Assembly: GCF_007567505.1 (NCBI RefSeq)
Contig: NZ_CP041783.1
Location: forward strand, 4,278,001-4,342,000
Direction: 5' to 3'
Length of the DNA stretch: 64,000 nt
From: Shewanella donghaensis
GTDB taxonomy: Bacteria; Pseudomonadota; Gammaproteobacteria; Enterobacterales; Shewanellaceae
The position numbers were made by a program, and so were the translations under genes. Positions 16,706 through 25,110 of this stretch are shown piece after piece. The notes below the pieces were generated by a model. The model saw only the letters and a list, made by a program, of their open reading frames with translations, was not told the origin of the DNA and ran no database searches. Every line of letters begins with the position of its first letter. Positions within the stretch are counted from its first letter, which is position 1.

Positions 16706-18925
16706 TTACTCAACCCAATGTAGAACGTCTTTAATCACGGACCAACGCGGCTCTTTGGGCTGGGCGTTTTCACCCAATATCCAATAACTATAAAGCGTAT
16801 CAACATAACCTGATGAGTGTTGAATCGATAACCAGCTATTTAGGAAGGTGTGTAATGACTGGTTGCCTTTCGCGACAACATAAGATGCAGGGAATGATTT
16901 AATTTCTTCCCGGTTATACATTGTTGTGTAATCAGGATACAGAATGGTCCAGGTTTTACCTGCCTCTAAGCTAATTAATAAAGCATCATAAGTTTTCCCA
17001 TCGTCTTCAAAGTAAAGCTTATCAGAATCAATCGAAACAAATTCAACATTGGAAAACTTCTCTTTTAAGTGTGGAATTATTGAATAGTCCCCCACTGAAG
17101 CCACGGTTATTTTTTTAGCTTCTTTGATTAATTCATCCGTCTTGAACTCGTCTGCTCGATAATCTTTAACCACAAAAGCGTAATGTAAATCTAGCACCGG
17201 ATTTGTGAAATCAACAAGTCCAATTCTAAACGTGGTCATTTGCAGTCCAGAAATAGTGATATCAAATAAACCGCTGTTAATGCCATCAAGCACATTGTCT
17301 GAACTGTAGGGGATAAATGCGACTTTGATGTCGAGTTCAGCCGCCAGCTTTTTCATCATTTCAATATCAAAACCGACGAGGTCATGTTCGGCATTGTAAT
17401 AAGAAAAGGGTACTTGAACAGGATTATAACCAACACGTAATGTACCACTTTTTTTAATTTGTTCTATCGTACGAGGTCCATTTACATCTTGTGTTTCTGA
17501 TGGATTAAAGGTGGTGACTTCATCAGGTAAGTCGGCTGCTGAACTCATCTGCGCAACGACTTTGTCCATATTATATTCAGTATTAACAATGCTGCTTAAT
17601 ACCCAACTCGTACCAAGTAGTATCAGGCCGAAAATGATAGGCGTTAACGCGCTGCATATGATCAATTTTTTCATACTGACTTTAGCTATACCGGCCAGCA
17701 TAGCAGTACCGCCAATGGCCAAAATAAAAATGTTCATAGCTGCCAATAGGGAGGTAAAGCGACTGGTGAATAAGCTTGAAACCATATATAGCTGGAATAA
17801 ATCGGAAGACAGTTCTAATGAATCTAATAGCATTGGGATGGTTAAATACACACTGCCAAATAAACTGATAAGTCCATTTACTGACATAGGGAAGTAGCTG
17901 ATAAAGTCTAAATCTTTACCTGAAAACCACGCCGCAAATAATACAAATACAATGGTTAATAACTTGCCTAAATTAGGGAAACTAAACACCACAGGGATAA
18001 TGATATTGGCATAATCGTCAGTCTGATCATTACCTACATTGTATTTATGGAATAATTCTTTAGTGCGTTGAATGAGCAAAGGTAAAATAATAAAAATATT
18101 ACCCGCAGCAAAAGCGGTAATCATCGCGTCTTTGGCAATACCAGTGATATCACGATAAGAGAAGGGCGTAATCACCATGATAATGGCTGGTAACACCCAG
18201 TAAGTGAGGATAATAGTCATCACAACATGAGCAACAAAATACACTTGAAGCTTTTGAAATTCATCAAAATCCATGGTGCCTGCAGTTGCTGCTGTCATGG
18301 CAAAAATACCAATTGGCATCAACATAACAATGCTTTGGGTGACTTTATTAAATGACTCACCCAATAATTGTAAAGGACGCATCAAGGATTCTTTGTCTTT
18401 AATCGATATCAGCGCGATACCCGTCGCGACACAGAACAATACAATGGCGGGGATGTAGCTATTTGATAGTGAGAAAAAGGGATTTGATGGGATGTATAAA
18501 TCCAATAAGTTGACCGAGTTTGGGTCTTGCAGAGCGGTTAAACTAAAAAATTCACCAGCTTGCCAATCAGGAAAAGTATATTTTATTAAGTACATACTGA
18601 TCAGACCCAAAAACCAAATGACGAGCATTAATTTTCCGACTTTGACGCCCATTGATTTAGCTTGCTCTAGGGTTAAACTCCCTAAGCTCGAAATCAGTGA
18701 CACAATGATATAAGGGATAATGGTCATTTGCAGTAGCTTGATAAAGGCATCACCAATAACAGACATCCAGGCGAGCATTTCCCCGAAAAATAATCCCGCG
18801 ATTATGCCTCCCGCAAACGAGAGAAGAACCCATGTAGACATGCTGATTTTTTTCTTTTCTGGTACAGCTGCTTTATGTTGATTGTTTTCAGGCTTGCTGG
18901 TTTCAGGTTCTTTTACTGCTGTCAT
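16706..18925 (-). CDS. DAACS-like membrane protein fused to a periplasmic solute-binding domain
   Basis: A 739-residue fusion. Residues about 29-415 resemble the dicarboxylate/amino acid:cation symporter fold (SFAGGIIAGLFFGEM start; YIIVSLISSLGSL). An additional helix at about 421-445 should carry the chain to the periplasm, where residues from about 485 form a type-3 extracellular solute-binding domain (SGTLRVGYNPVQVPFSYYN, DLVGFDIEMMKKLA). By eye the canonical Na+/substrate motif NMDGT is replaced by FPNLGK (316-321) and the serine-rich HP1 tip by AAGNIF. The binding domain keeps an Arg at the position that contacts the ligand carboxylate in HisJ-like proteins. It may be a transporter, or a receptor. 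A paralogue lies at 20438-22609. Confidence 0.85.
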   Translation of the reverse strand: MTAVKEPETSKPENNQHKAAVPEKKKISMSTWVLLSFAGGIIAGLFFGEMLAWMSVIGDAFIKLLQMTIIPYIIVSLISSLGSLTLEQAKSMGVKVGKLMLVIWFLGLISMYLIKYTFPDWQAGEFFSLTALQDPNSVNLLDLYIPSNPFFSLSNSYIPAIVLFCVATGIALISIKDKESLMRPLQLLGESFNKVTQSIVMLMPIGIFAMTAATAGTMDFDEFQKLQVYFVAHVVMTIILTYWVLPAIIMVITPFSYRDITGIAKDAMITAFAAGNIFIILPLLIQRTKELFHKYNVGNDQTDDYANIIIPVVFSFPNLGKLLTIVFVLFAAWFSGKDLDFISYFPMSVNGLISLFGSVYLTIPMLLDSLELSSDLFQLYMVSSLFTSRFTSLLAAMNIFILAIGGTAMLAGIAKVSMKKLIICSALTPIIFGLILLGTSWVLSSIVNTEYNMDKVVAQMSSAADLPDEVTTFNPSETQDVNGPRTIEQIKKSGTLRVGYNPVQVPFSYYNAEHDLVGFDIEMMKKLAAELDIKVAFIPYSSDNVLDGINSGLFDITISGLQMTTFRIGLVDFTNPVLDLHYAFVVKDYRADEFKTDELIKEAKKITVASVGDYSIIPHLKEKFSNVEFVSIDSDKLYFEDDGKTYDALLISLEAGKTWTILYPDYTTMYNREEIKSFPASYVVAKGNQSLHTFLNSWLSIQHSSGYVDTLYSYWILGENAQPKEPRWSVIKDVLHWVE

Positions 18926-18958
18926 AATAATCCTTTATGTCGTGTATTTTGAGCGCCT

Positions 18959-18980
18959 CTAAATCATCATGATGATTTAG
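18959..18980. promoter_or_regulatory. perfect 22-bp palindrome upstream of the fusion transporter
   Basis: CTAAATCATCA and TGATGATTTAG are exact complements with no spacer. The element is 34-55 bp before the transporter start and about 20 bp after the stop of the BshA-like gene. It has no following T-run, so an operator is more likely than a terminator. Confidence 0.5.
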
Positions 18981-18998
18981 ATTCTTCACCTTTTAGCA

Positions 18999-20156
18999 CT
19001 AGCAAGCAGTCGCATTTTGTTGGTGTAAAGCGATAGCGTGATGGTAACAATCGATATACTGATCTATTTTAACATCGGTATTAAATTCATTTATTGCTCG
19101 ACGACGGCCAGCTTGACCTAAAGCTTGTTGAATGGCGGGATCTGAAAATATGTGTTCAATGGCACTTGCCATACTTTGGGCATCTTCTGCGGGATACATA
19201 TACCCCGTTTTGCCGTTATCAACCACTTCAGGTATTCCATCTACATTACTGCTCACCGTCGGTACGCCACATGACATAGCTTCGAGAATTACCATACAAA
19301 ATGACTCCCTGAAACTTGGCTGAATTAAACAATCAGCGTTTGCAATAAAGCGCTCCACTTTGGTGACAGAACCTAGAAAACAAACCCGTTCAGCTATGCC
19401 GAGTTGTTGGCATTGTAATTTCGTTTTTTCGATATCAGGACCTGAGCCGACTAACACCAACTTTGTTTTACTATCACACTGTAGTTGGCTAAAAGCTTTA
19501 ACGACAGTATGGGTATTTTTAAGGGGCCTAAAATTGGAAACGTGCATGAGAATTTTTTCATCATCTTCGGCCAGGGTTCGACGCAGATTGATATCGACTA
19601 AGTCTGGGGTGAAATCCACAGAATCAATAAAATTATGCACGACGCTAATAGGTTGTCTGATATCAAATTCTTGAAGAATATAGTCTCGTTGAAAGTCAGA
19701 CACTGTTGTTAATAAAGCGCATTGGTTCATGCTGTAAGTATTAAGCCGTTTAATGGCTTTATCTTGGCCGACGATGGTGACATCAGTACCATGGATAGTG
19801 GTCATGACGGGGAAAGAATGTTGGCTAATATTACTGGCTAAATGAGCGCATAAGCTATGGGGGATGGAGTAGTGAGCGTGGACTAAATCAAGTGCATGCT
19901 CTTCAGCAACCTCAATGATTTTTGCCGTTAACGAATAGGTATGAAGCGGACCATCAAATAAGGGATAATTTACTTCATCAACTTCATGGAAGAAAACATT
20001 TTTATATTCATTAGCCAATTTAAATGGTCGCTTACTGGCAATGAAATGCACTTCATGGCCTAGCTTTGCTAAACCAATACCTAGCTGGGTAGCAACTAAT
20101 CCAGAGCCGCCAATACTAGGGTGACATACAATACCTATGCGTAATTTCGATATCAT
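18999..20156 (-). CDS. BshA-like GT4 glycosyltransferase
   Basis: A 385-residue GT-B fold enzyme. It follows Bacillus BshA (N-acetyl-alpha-glucosaminyl L-malate synthase) over most of its length: KLRIGIVCHPSIGGSGLVAT at the start, VHAHYSIPHSLCAHLA, TTIHGTDVTIVG, HVSNFRPLKN, and the donor-site region PSFRESFCMVILEAMSCGVPT. BshA makes the first intermediate of bacillithiol, which gammaproteobacteria do not normally make, and no bshB or bshC partner is in the window. It may make a different glucosaminyl conjugate or a glycolipid. It is flanked on both sides, same strand, by the paralogous fusion transporters. Family confidence is high; the reaction is inferred. Confidence 0.82.
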   Translation of the reverse strand: MISKLRIGIVCHPSIGGSGLVATQLGIGLAKLGHEVHFIASKRPFKLANEYKNVFFHEVDEVNYPLFDGPLHTYSLTAKIIEVAEEHALDLVHAHYSIPHSLCAHLASNISQHSFPVMTTIHGTDVTIVGQDKAIKRLNTYSMNQCALLTTVSDFQRDYILQEFDIRQPISVVHNFIDSVDFTPDLVDINLRRTLAEDDEKILMHVSNFRPLKNTHTVVKAFSQLQCDSKTKLVLVGSGPDIEKTKLQCQQLGIAERVCFLGSVTKVERFIANADCLIQPSFRESFCMVILEAMSCGVPTVSSNVDGIPEVVDNGKTGYMYPAEDAQSMASAIEHIFSDPAIQQALGQAGRRRAINEFNTDVKIDQYIDCYHHAIALHQQNATAC

Positions 20157-20379
20157 TCTTCGCTAGCTTCCTTACTAATGAAATTGATTCTACTTACTTA
20201 TATTTTTAGGCTAACTAGATGAAATTTGCAACGATTTTATGTTAGCAGCACTATGACATTTTTTAATACGAACAAATGAATGACTTTGCTGACTAAAATT
20301 GGCGACTCTACTGTAATTGGGCTTTGTGACAATTTAAGGTGAGTTTTTTAAAGGGGTGGTTAGTGATAATAATATTGAT

Positions 20380-20410
20380 GCGCCTAAAGTTTAATTGTCA
20401 CTTTAGGCGC
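20380..20410 (-). terminator. hairpin after the second fusion-transporter gene
   Basis: GCGCCTAAAGT and ACTTTAGGCGC are perfect 11-base complements around a nine-base loop, about 28 bp past the stop. The T-run is weak, so termination may be partial. Confidence 0.6.
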
Positions 20411-20437
20411 GATGTTGTTTTGTTAAGGTGATAGAGC

Positions 20438-22609
20438 CTAATCGACCCAGTGCAGCACATCACGAATGATTGACCAACGCGGTTGAGGCGTTGTCGCTCC
20501 TTTACCCAACATCCAGTAGTCATAAAACTGTTGTTGGTGGCCATCAACTTTTCGTAGCTTTTGCCAGTTATTAATATAATTCAATAATGATTGGTTACTT
20601 TGGGCTACGGCATAAGCGACGGGATATTTGTTTTTATCTTCTAAAATAGCGATACCGTAACCTGGGAAAAATAGCGTCCAAGCAGAACCCGCTTCAGCAC
20701 TGATCACCACAGCATCATATTTTACCTTCTTCTGTCTAAAGAAATCTTTATAAGCGTCAATTTTAACAAAGTTAATATGCGGTAACTTTGTCTTAGCGTC
20801 AGCAATTTTGTCATCATGTTCAACATAGGCAATAGTGATGTCATCTTCCATCTCTAGAATCGATTCATTACTTTTAAAGCTGTTCACACGATGGTCTTGG
20901 GTGGCAATAGCAATATTAAGTTCAAGCACTGGGTCACTATAACTGAGCCTATCCATTTGATTGATATCCATTGAAAGCCCAGACATAGCGACATCAAAAA
21001 AACCGGCTTTTAATGAAGCGGCAAGTTTATCTTTATGAAATGGCACAAACTCTATTTCGACCTTTAAATCTTCTGCGAGTTTGGTGGCCATCGCGGTATC
21101 AAAGCCAACCAATTGCCCTGAATTATTGTAATAGCTAAAAGGCACGTTACTTGGGATATAGCCCACACGCAACACGCCACGTTGTCTAATGGTTTGCACA
21201 TCAGCAATGGGTTGTGATGGGGTTTTACCGACTTCAGGGAACTGACGTTGTACTTTAGTGGGAACTTTATCGGCGACTTTCATATTGGCAATAACACCAC
21301 TGGTCACATCAGGGCTATGTATAAACAGTCCCATACCCACACGGCAAACAACAATGGTGACTACGGTGCTGATTAATAATCCAAGAGACATTTTGATTAA
21401 TTGCGGTGCGCGAGCTTTTAACGATCCTTGGAATAAACAAACCGTTAATAAGGTTAAGGCAAACAGATTCATCACAGCTGCAATAGAGTTAAATTTACCT
21501 GTGATAAAGCCCGACATGACAAACAGCTGAAAGAGGTCAGAAGGCAAGTGAACCAAATCCAACATGAACGGAATTGCCACATACACACTGCCAAATAATG
21601 ACAGTAAACCACTCACTGACAATGACGGCATACTGGTCACTTCTACAGGGGTGCCATTAAACCAACCGGCAAAATACACAAATAGAATAACGGTCAACTT
21701 ACCAATGTTAGGGAAGGTGAATGCAATCGGCACCAATATCTCAATGAGGGTTAAGCCGTCTTCGCTTAAATTATTATGCTCACGCATAATTTGCTTACAT
21801 TCTTCAATAATCACAGGAATGACAATAAAAATATTACCTGTAGCAAACGCGGTGACTAAACTCGCTTTACTGATATTGATGGCTTGCATATAGGTGATGG
21901 GCGTCAGTGAAGAGACTATCCAAGGTAATACCCCAAATGTCAGTAATAAACACAGCGCAAAATAACTTATTAAATAAACCTGCATACTGGCAAACTCATC
22001 AACGCCCATGGTACCCGCCGCTGATGCCGACATAGCAAAAATGCCAATTGGCAACACTTTTACGAGTCCTTGAGTTATGCGCGAAAATGTTTCGGTAATG
22101 GTATGCATGAATGACAATACTTGTTTCTTGTTATCGCCTTCCATACCAATTAAAGCTAAACCCATTGCAATACTAAACACCACCATAGCAGGCACATAAC
22201 CCGCAGCCATAGACTCAAATGGGTTGGATGGGATGTAGAGTTTGAAGTAGTTAATCGGCTCTGTGGGTTCAATACTACTGGTGCTGAAAAATGATGCTGA
22301 TTCGATAAATGGAAACGACAGCGGCATGAGCGCGGTTAGCACAATACCAACCAGCCAAAGCAGTAACATGATGGCGCCGGCTCGACTGAAAATTAAAATT
22401 GCCGTGCTTTTTTGAAGCTTGCCTATCCCGCCAACAAGTGAAACGACAATGTAAGGTAATACCGTCATTTGCATTAATAAAATAACACTATTACCAATGG
22501 TGCTTAGCCAGCCAACGGACTCGCCAAAAAATAGACCCACACCAAAGCCAACAAACATGGCTACCAGCATTTGGGTTGAACTGGTCATCGCAAGTAATTT
22601 TTTAAACAC
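20438..22609 (-). CDS. DAACS-like membrane protein fused to a periplasmic solute-binding domain (paralogue)
   Basis: A 723-residue paralogue of the protein at 16706-18925, with the same order: a DAACS-like membrane domain (about 12-395), an extra helix (about 405-430), then a type-3 solute-binding domain from about 472 (RQRGVLRVGYIPSNVPFSYYN). It shares FPNIGK (299-304) in place of NMDGT and ATGNIFIVIP at the HP1 position. Both end in a near-identical tail (PRWSIIRDVLHWV). Here the ligand-contact Arg of the binding domain appears to be Gln, so ligand preference may differ from its partner. It is separated from the BshA-like gene by 281 bp. Confidence 0.85.
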   Translation of the reverse strand: MFKKLLAMTSSTQMLVAMFVGFGVGLFFGESVGWLSTIGNSVILLMQMTVLPYIVVSLVGGIGKLQKSTAILIFSRAGAIMLLLWLVGIVLTALMPLSFPFIESASFFSTSSIEPTEPINYFKLYIPSNPFESMAAGYVPAMVVFSIAMGLALIGMEGDNKKQVLSFMHTITETFSRITQGLVKVLPIGIFAMSASAAGTMGVDEFASMQVYLISYFALCLLLTFGVLPWIVSSLTPITYMQAINISKASLVTAFATGNIFIVIPVIIEECKQIMREHNNLSEDGLTLIEILVPIAFTFPNIGKLTVILFVYFAGWFNGTPVEVTSMPSLSVSGLLSLFGSVYVAIPFMLDLVHLPSDLFQLFVMSGFITGKFNSIAAVMNLFALTLLTVCLFQGSLKARAPQLIKMSLGLLISTVVTIVVCRVGMGLFIHSPDVTSGVIANMKVADKVPTKVQRQFPEVGKTPSQPIADVQTIRQRGVLRVGYIPSNVPFSYYNNSGQLVGFDTAMATKLAEDLKVEIEFVPFHKDKLAASLKAGFFDVAMSGLSMDINQMDRLSYSDPVLELNIAIATQDHRVNSFKSNESILEMEDDITIAYVEHDDKIADAKTKLPHINFVKIDAYKDFFRQKKVKYDAVVISAEAGSAWTLFFPGYGIAILEDKNKYPVAYAVAQSNQSLLNYINNWQKLRKVDGHQQQFYDYWMLGKGATTPQPRWSIIRDVLHWVD

Positions 22610-22718
22610 GGTTATGTTCCATTTATTATGTTATGCCTGCGGAGGCTGAGTCTTGCTCAACTCTTATTGTAAGGTGAGAACCTTGCTGTTACTCCAATGT
22701 GCAGTTAATGCTGTGAAG

Positions 22719-22744
22719 CTGTTAATACTCTTTAATATTAACAG
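22719..22744. promoter_or_regulatory. inverted repeat upstream of the second fusion-transporter gene
   Basis: CTGTTAATA and TATTAACAG are nine-base complements separated by eight bases, about 110-135 bp upstream of the start at 22609. It may be an operator; it is unlike the palindrome before the other paralogue. Confidence 0.35.
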
Positions 22745-22805
22745 TGTTGGTTTGGATTGGGGATAATTAGATGAATAATTTTTATTGCTCAAGTTTTACA
22801 GAGGT

Positions 22806-22836
22806 AATAAAAAGCCACCGTGAATACAGTGGCTTA
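22806..22836 (-). terminator. terminator of the dihydroorotate dehydrogenase gene
   Basis: AAGCCAC (22812-22818) pairs with GTGGCTT (22829-22835). Read on the minus strand it is followed by TTTTTATT. Confidence 0.75.
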
Positions 22837-22863
22837 AAAGTGAATGCAACTAAGGTTTAATCA

Positions 22864-23796
22864 TTAAAGAGGTTTTAATTTACCCTTTGCATCATTAATA
22901 CAATGATAGCCTTTCACTTGCATGAAAGCGGCGAGCTCTTCTTCTATACGGGCGAAGCAAGATTCACCTTCTTTTTCAAAACAAGTGGCGATTTGAATGG
23001 CATCAGCGCCCGCTAACAAGTATTCAAATGCATCGATACCCGTTTTAATTCCGCCAACACCAATAATTTGTACGTCATCATCCAGTAGCTCTCTAAATGC
23101 GCGGACATTGGCTAACCCTATCGGCTTGATATAGTCGCCACACAAGCCGCCAAAGCCACCTTTTGGTTTAATGATCGGTTGCTCTGTATACGGGTCAATG
23201 ACCAAAGTATTACCAATAGAGTTAATACAGGTAATAAATTTCACTGGGTATTTTTTGATAACGTTAGCAGCAGCAACGAAGTGAGACATATCAAAATAAG
23301 GAGCAAGCTTGATACCAATGGGCTTATTACCTAACGCCGTTAGCGCGGCTAAGGATTTGTCTGTTTGCTCAAAATCATAAGCAACTTGAGCTTTACCTGG
23401 AATATTAGGGCATGAGAAATTGACTTCAATTAGGTCAACGTCGCTATTTTGAAATGCTGTAACCATCTCAATATTATCTTCAATACTAAAGCCTGAAATA
23501 CTCACGACAACGGGTTTACCAAGCGCTTTAAGTTTTGGCACCATTTCAAGATAGGCCTTGTAACCTAAGTTAGGTAAGCCCATTGATTGAATCGAGCCTA
23601 AAGGGAGATTTTGGTAGCGAGGTTCTGGATTGCCTTCACGAAATTCAAGGGTACAAGATTTAGTCACGACTGCTGCTGAGTGAGATTGCGCGATGGTATG
23701 TAATTCATCCCAGGTTGTACATTTAGGGCCAGAGGCATTCATCAAATAACTGTCTAAGTTAATGCCAGCAATTTGAGTGGATAAATCGATTTTCAT
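22864..23796 (-). CDS. dihydroorotate dehydrogenase, class 1A type
   Basis: A 310-residue soluble flavoprotein expected to oxidise dihydroorotate to orotate in pyrimidine synthesis. It resembles the Lactococcus PyrDA group: ASGPKCTTWDEL near the start, and NFSCPNIPGKAQ with the cysteine base of class 1 enzymes. GFGGLCGDYIKPIGLANV and IIGVGGIKTGIDAFEYLLAGADAIQIAT form the FMN phosphate site. It lacks the N-terminal membrane-association helices and serine base of the class 2 enzyme usual in gammaproteobacteria. GAGG precedes the ATG. It is monocistronic. Class 1A enzymes use fumarate as electron acceptor, which would suit anaerobic growth; related dihydropyrimidine dehydrogenase-like enzymes cannot be excluded. 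Confidence 0.85.
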   Translation of the reverse strand: MKIDLSTQIAGINLDSYLMNASGPKCTTWDELHTIAQSHSAAVVTKSCTLEFREGNPEPRYQNLPLGSIQSMGLPNLGYKAYLEMVPKLKALGKPVVVSISGFSIEDNIEMVTAFQNSDVDLIEVNFSCPNIPGKAQVAYDFEQTDKSLAALTALGNKPIGIKLAPYFDMSHFVAAANVIKKYPVKFITCINSIGNTLVIDPYTEQPIIKPKGGFGGLCGDYIKPIGLANVRAFRELLDDDVQIIGVGGIKTGIDAFEYLLAGADAIQIATCFEKEGESCFARIEEELAAFMQVKGYHCINDAKGKLKPL

Positions 23797-24124
23797 TAAG
23801 CTACCTCTTTTATGTATAAATAATAAACCAATCGTTGATTGAATAAGTCCCTGTATTCATCAATTTGGAATGATGTTGACCTGTTATGTCAGCTTAAAAT
23901 CGTAGGCTGGCAAATTGCACAATAGTTTATTCAGCAGGACAATAGAGGTATTGATTAAAAACAATAAAATAGTGAAATATCGAATTATTTATAAGGAGTG
24001 TTAACTAGAACGCACAAAAGGAAGACGTTACGAAGGGGATTAATAAGAACTCATCCTTGAGTTTTTATTGTTGTTTGAATATTACGGATATTGACTGCTT
24101 TGCGGCACAGTCTTTAAATAGGTA
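23797..24124. other. intergenic region between dihydroorotate dehydrogenase and SIMPL genes
   Basis: A 328-bp AT-rich region. It contains the ribosome site and promoter zone of the dihydroorotate dehydrogenase gene. A small hairpin, AACTCA-TCCT-TGAGTT followed by TTTATT at about 24048-24070, may end transcription of the SIMPL gene, but its T-run is on the wrong side for that. I see no gene. Confidence 0.4.
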
Positions 24125-24853
24125 CTATTTTAATCTATAAACCACTTCAACACGTTCTTCTACGCTGACTTGACCATATTGATAGCTCTCAGCAACATCG
24201 CTTTGCATTGCTTCCATTCGCATCATTACTGGCTGCACTGGACGTTGATTCAGATATCTAATCTCCCACACGCCATCAAGTTTTCGATCAAACCCTTGGG
24301 CAAGGGATTGTGCTTTTTGTTTGGCATCTTTAATGGCTGCTTGTCTTGCTTGTTCGACCGCTGCAGTTTCATCTGATGATTTCAAACTGATATTTTGTAC
24401 TTGATTAATCCCTTCTTCTAACGCGGAATCAAGAATGTCATTAAGTTTTGCGAGTTGATTAATCGTCACCACTACCTGCCTACTAGCGCGGTAACCCACT
24501 AACTCTTTAGGTTGTTTTGAAGGGTAATGGTATTGCGGTTGAATACTCAAATTAGCGCTTGATATCGCGTTTTTATCAACACCTGCATCTTTTAGTCGAT
24601 TGATGAATTTAGCGACAGCTTGATCAACAGCGACTTTCGCTTGTTTAGCATCATTTTTAGTCAGGCTGACTTGAACTGAAATTTCAGCCATATCAGGGGC
24701 TATTTTTATCTGACTCGACCCAACAGTTTCAAGGTGTGGGAAATTGTAATCAGCAGCAATAGCATGTTGAGACAGCGAACCAAATAGTAGCCCAGTTGCT
24801 AGCAAGCCATTCATTAACGTTGTTTTTATAATGCGATGTGTTGATGTTGTCAT
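24125..24853 (-). CDS. SIMPL (DUF541) domain periplasmic protein
   Basis: A 242-residue exported protein. I use the ATG at 24853, which has GGAG seven bases upstream; the frame extends four codons further. The signal peptide ends SQHAIAA. The SIMPL core follows: PHLETVGSSQIKIAPDMAEISVQVSL, then SSANLSIQPQYHY, GYRASRQVVVTI and EQARQAAIKDAKQKAQSLAQGF, which is the family hallmark helix. These oligomerising periplasmic proteins are linked to oxidative stress in E. coli (YggE). It is monocistronic. Confidence 0.88.
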   Translation of the reverse strand: MTTSTHRIIKTTLMNGLLATGLLFGSLSQHAIAADYNFPHLETVGSSQIKIAPDMAEISVQVSLTKNDAKQAKVAVDQAVAKFINRLKDAGVDKNAISSANLSIQPQYHYPSKQPKELVGYRASRQVVVTINQLAKLNDILDSALEEGINQVQNISLKSSDETAAVEQARQAAIKDAKQKAQSLAQGFDRKLDGVWEIRYLNQRPVQPVMMRMEAMQSDVAESYQYGQVSVEERVEVVYRLK

Positions 24854-24998
24854 GTCGTGCTCCAAACAATAAATGAGGTTGTTAGTAACCTTGTTATAGC
24901 TATAAACGAGAGCAAATTTGAAAAGGGTTAATTTATTGAATTTTATTTTTGAGGAGATAAAACCTAATGATGAAAAATCAGTTTTTACGAGGCACTCT

Positions 24999-25026
24999 TA
25001 GGCGTTAGGCGTTAGGCGTTAGGCGT
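24999..25026. repeat. heptanucleotide tandem repeat
   Basis: TAGGCGT occurs four times in a row in the gap between the SIMPL start and the amidohydrolase terminator. It could expand or contract by slippage. It lies about 145-175 bp upstream of the SIMPL start. Confidence 0.8.
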
Positions 25027-25046
25027 TTAATGCTAAATATGGGCGT

Positions 25047-25082
25047 AAAAAAGCCTAGCTAAATTAATCGCTAGGCTTTTAA
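25047..25082 (-). terminator. terminator of the YtcJ-like amidohydrolase gene
   Basis: AAAAGCCTAGC (25049-25059) and GCTAGGCTTTT (25070-25080) are perfect complements around a ten-base loop, with T-runs in both directions. Confidence 0.85.
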
Positions 25083-25110
25083 GTTAGGCATATCCAAAAT
25101 GGTTGCGGCG

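Noticed and set aside
17511..17897. 128-codon frame on the plus strand inside the fusion transporter
   Set aside because: It lies wholly within a strongly supported gene on the other strand, has no ribosome site and resembles no protein.
18999..20156. Complete bacillithiol pathway
   Set aside because: Only the BshA-like gene is present; no deacetylase or cysteine-adding partner is visible.
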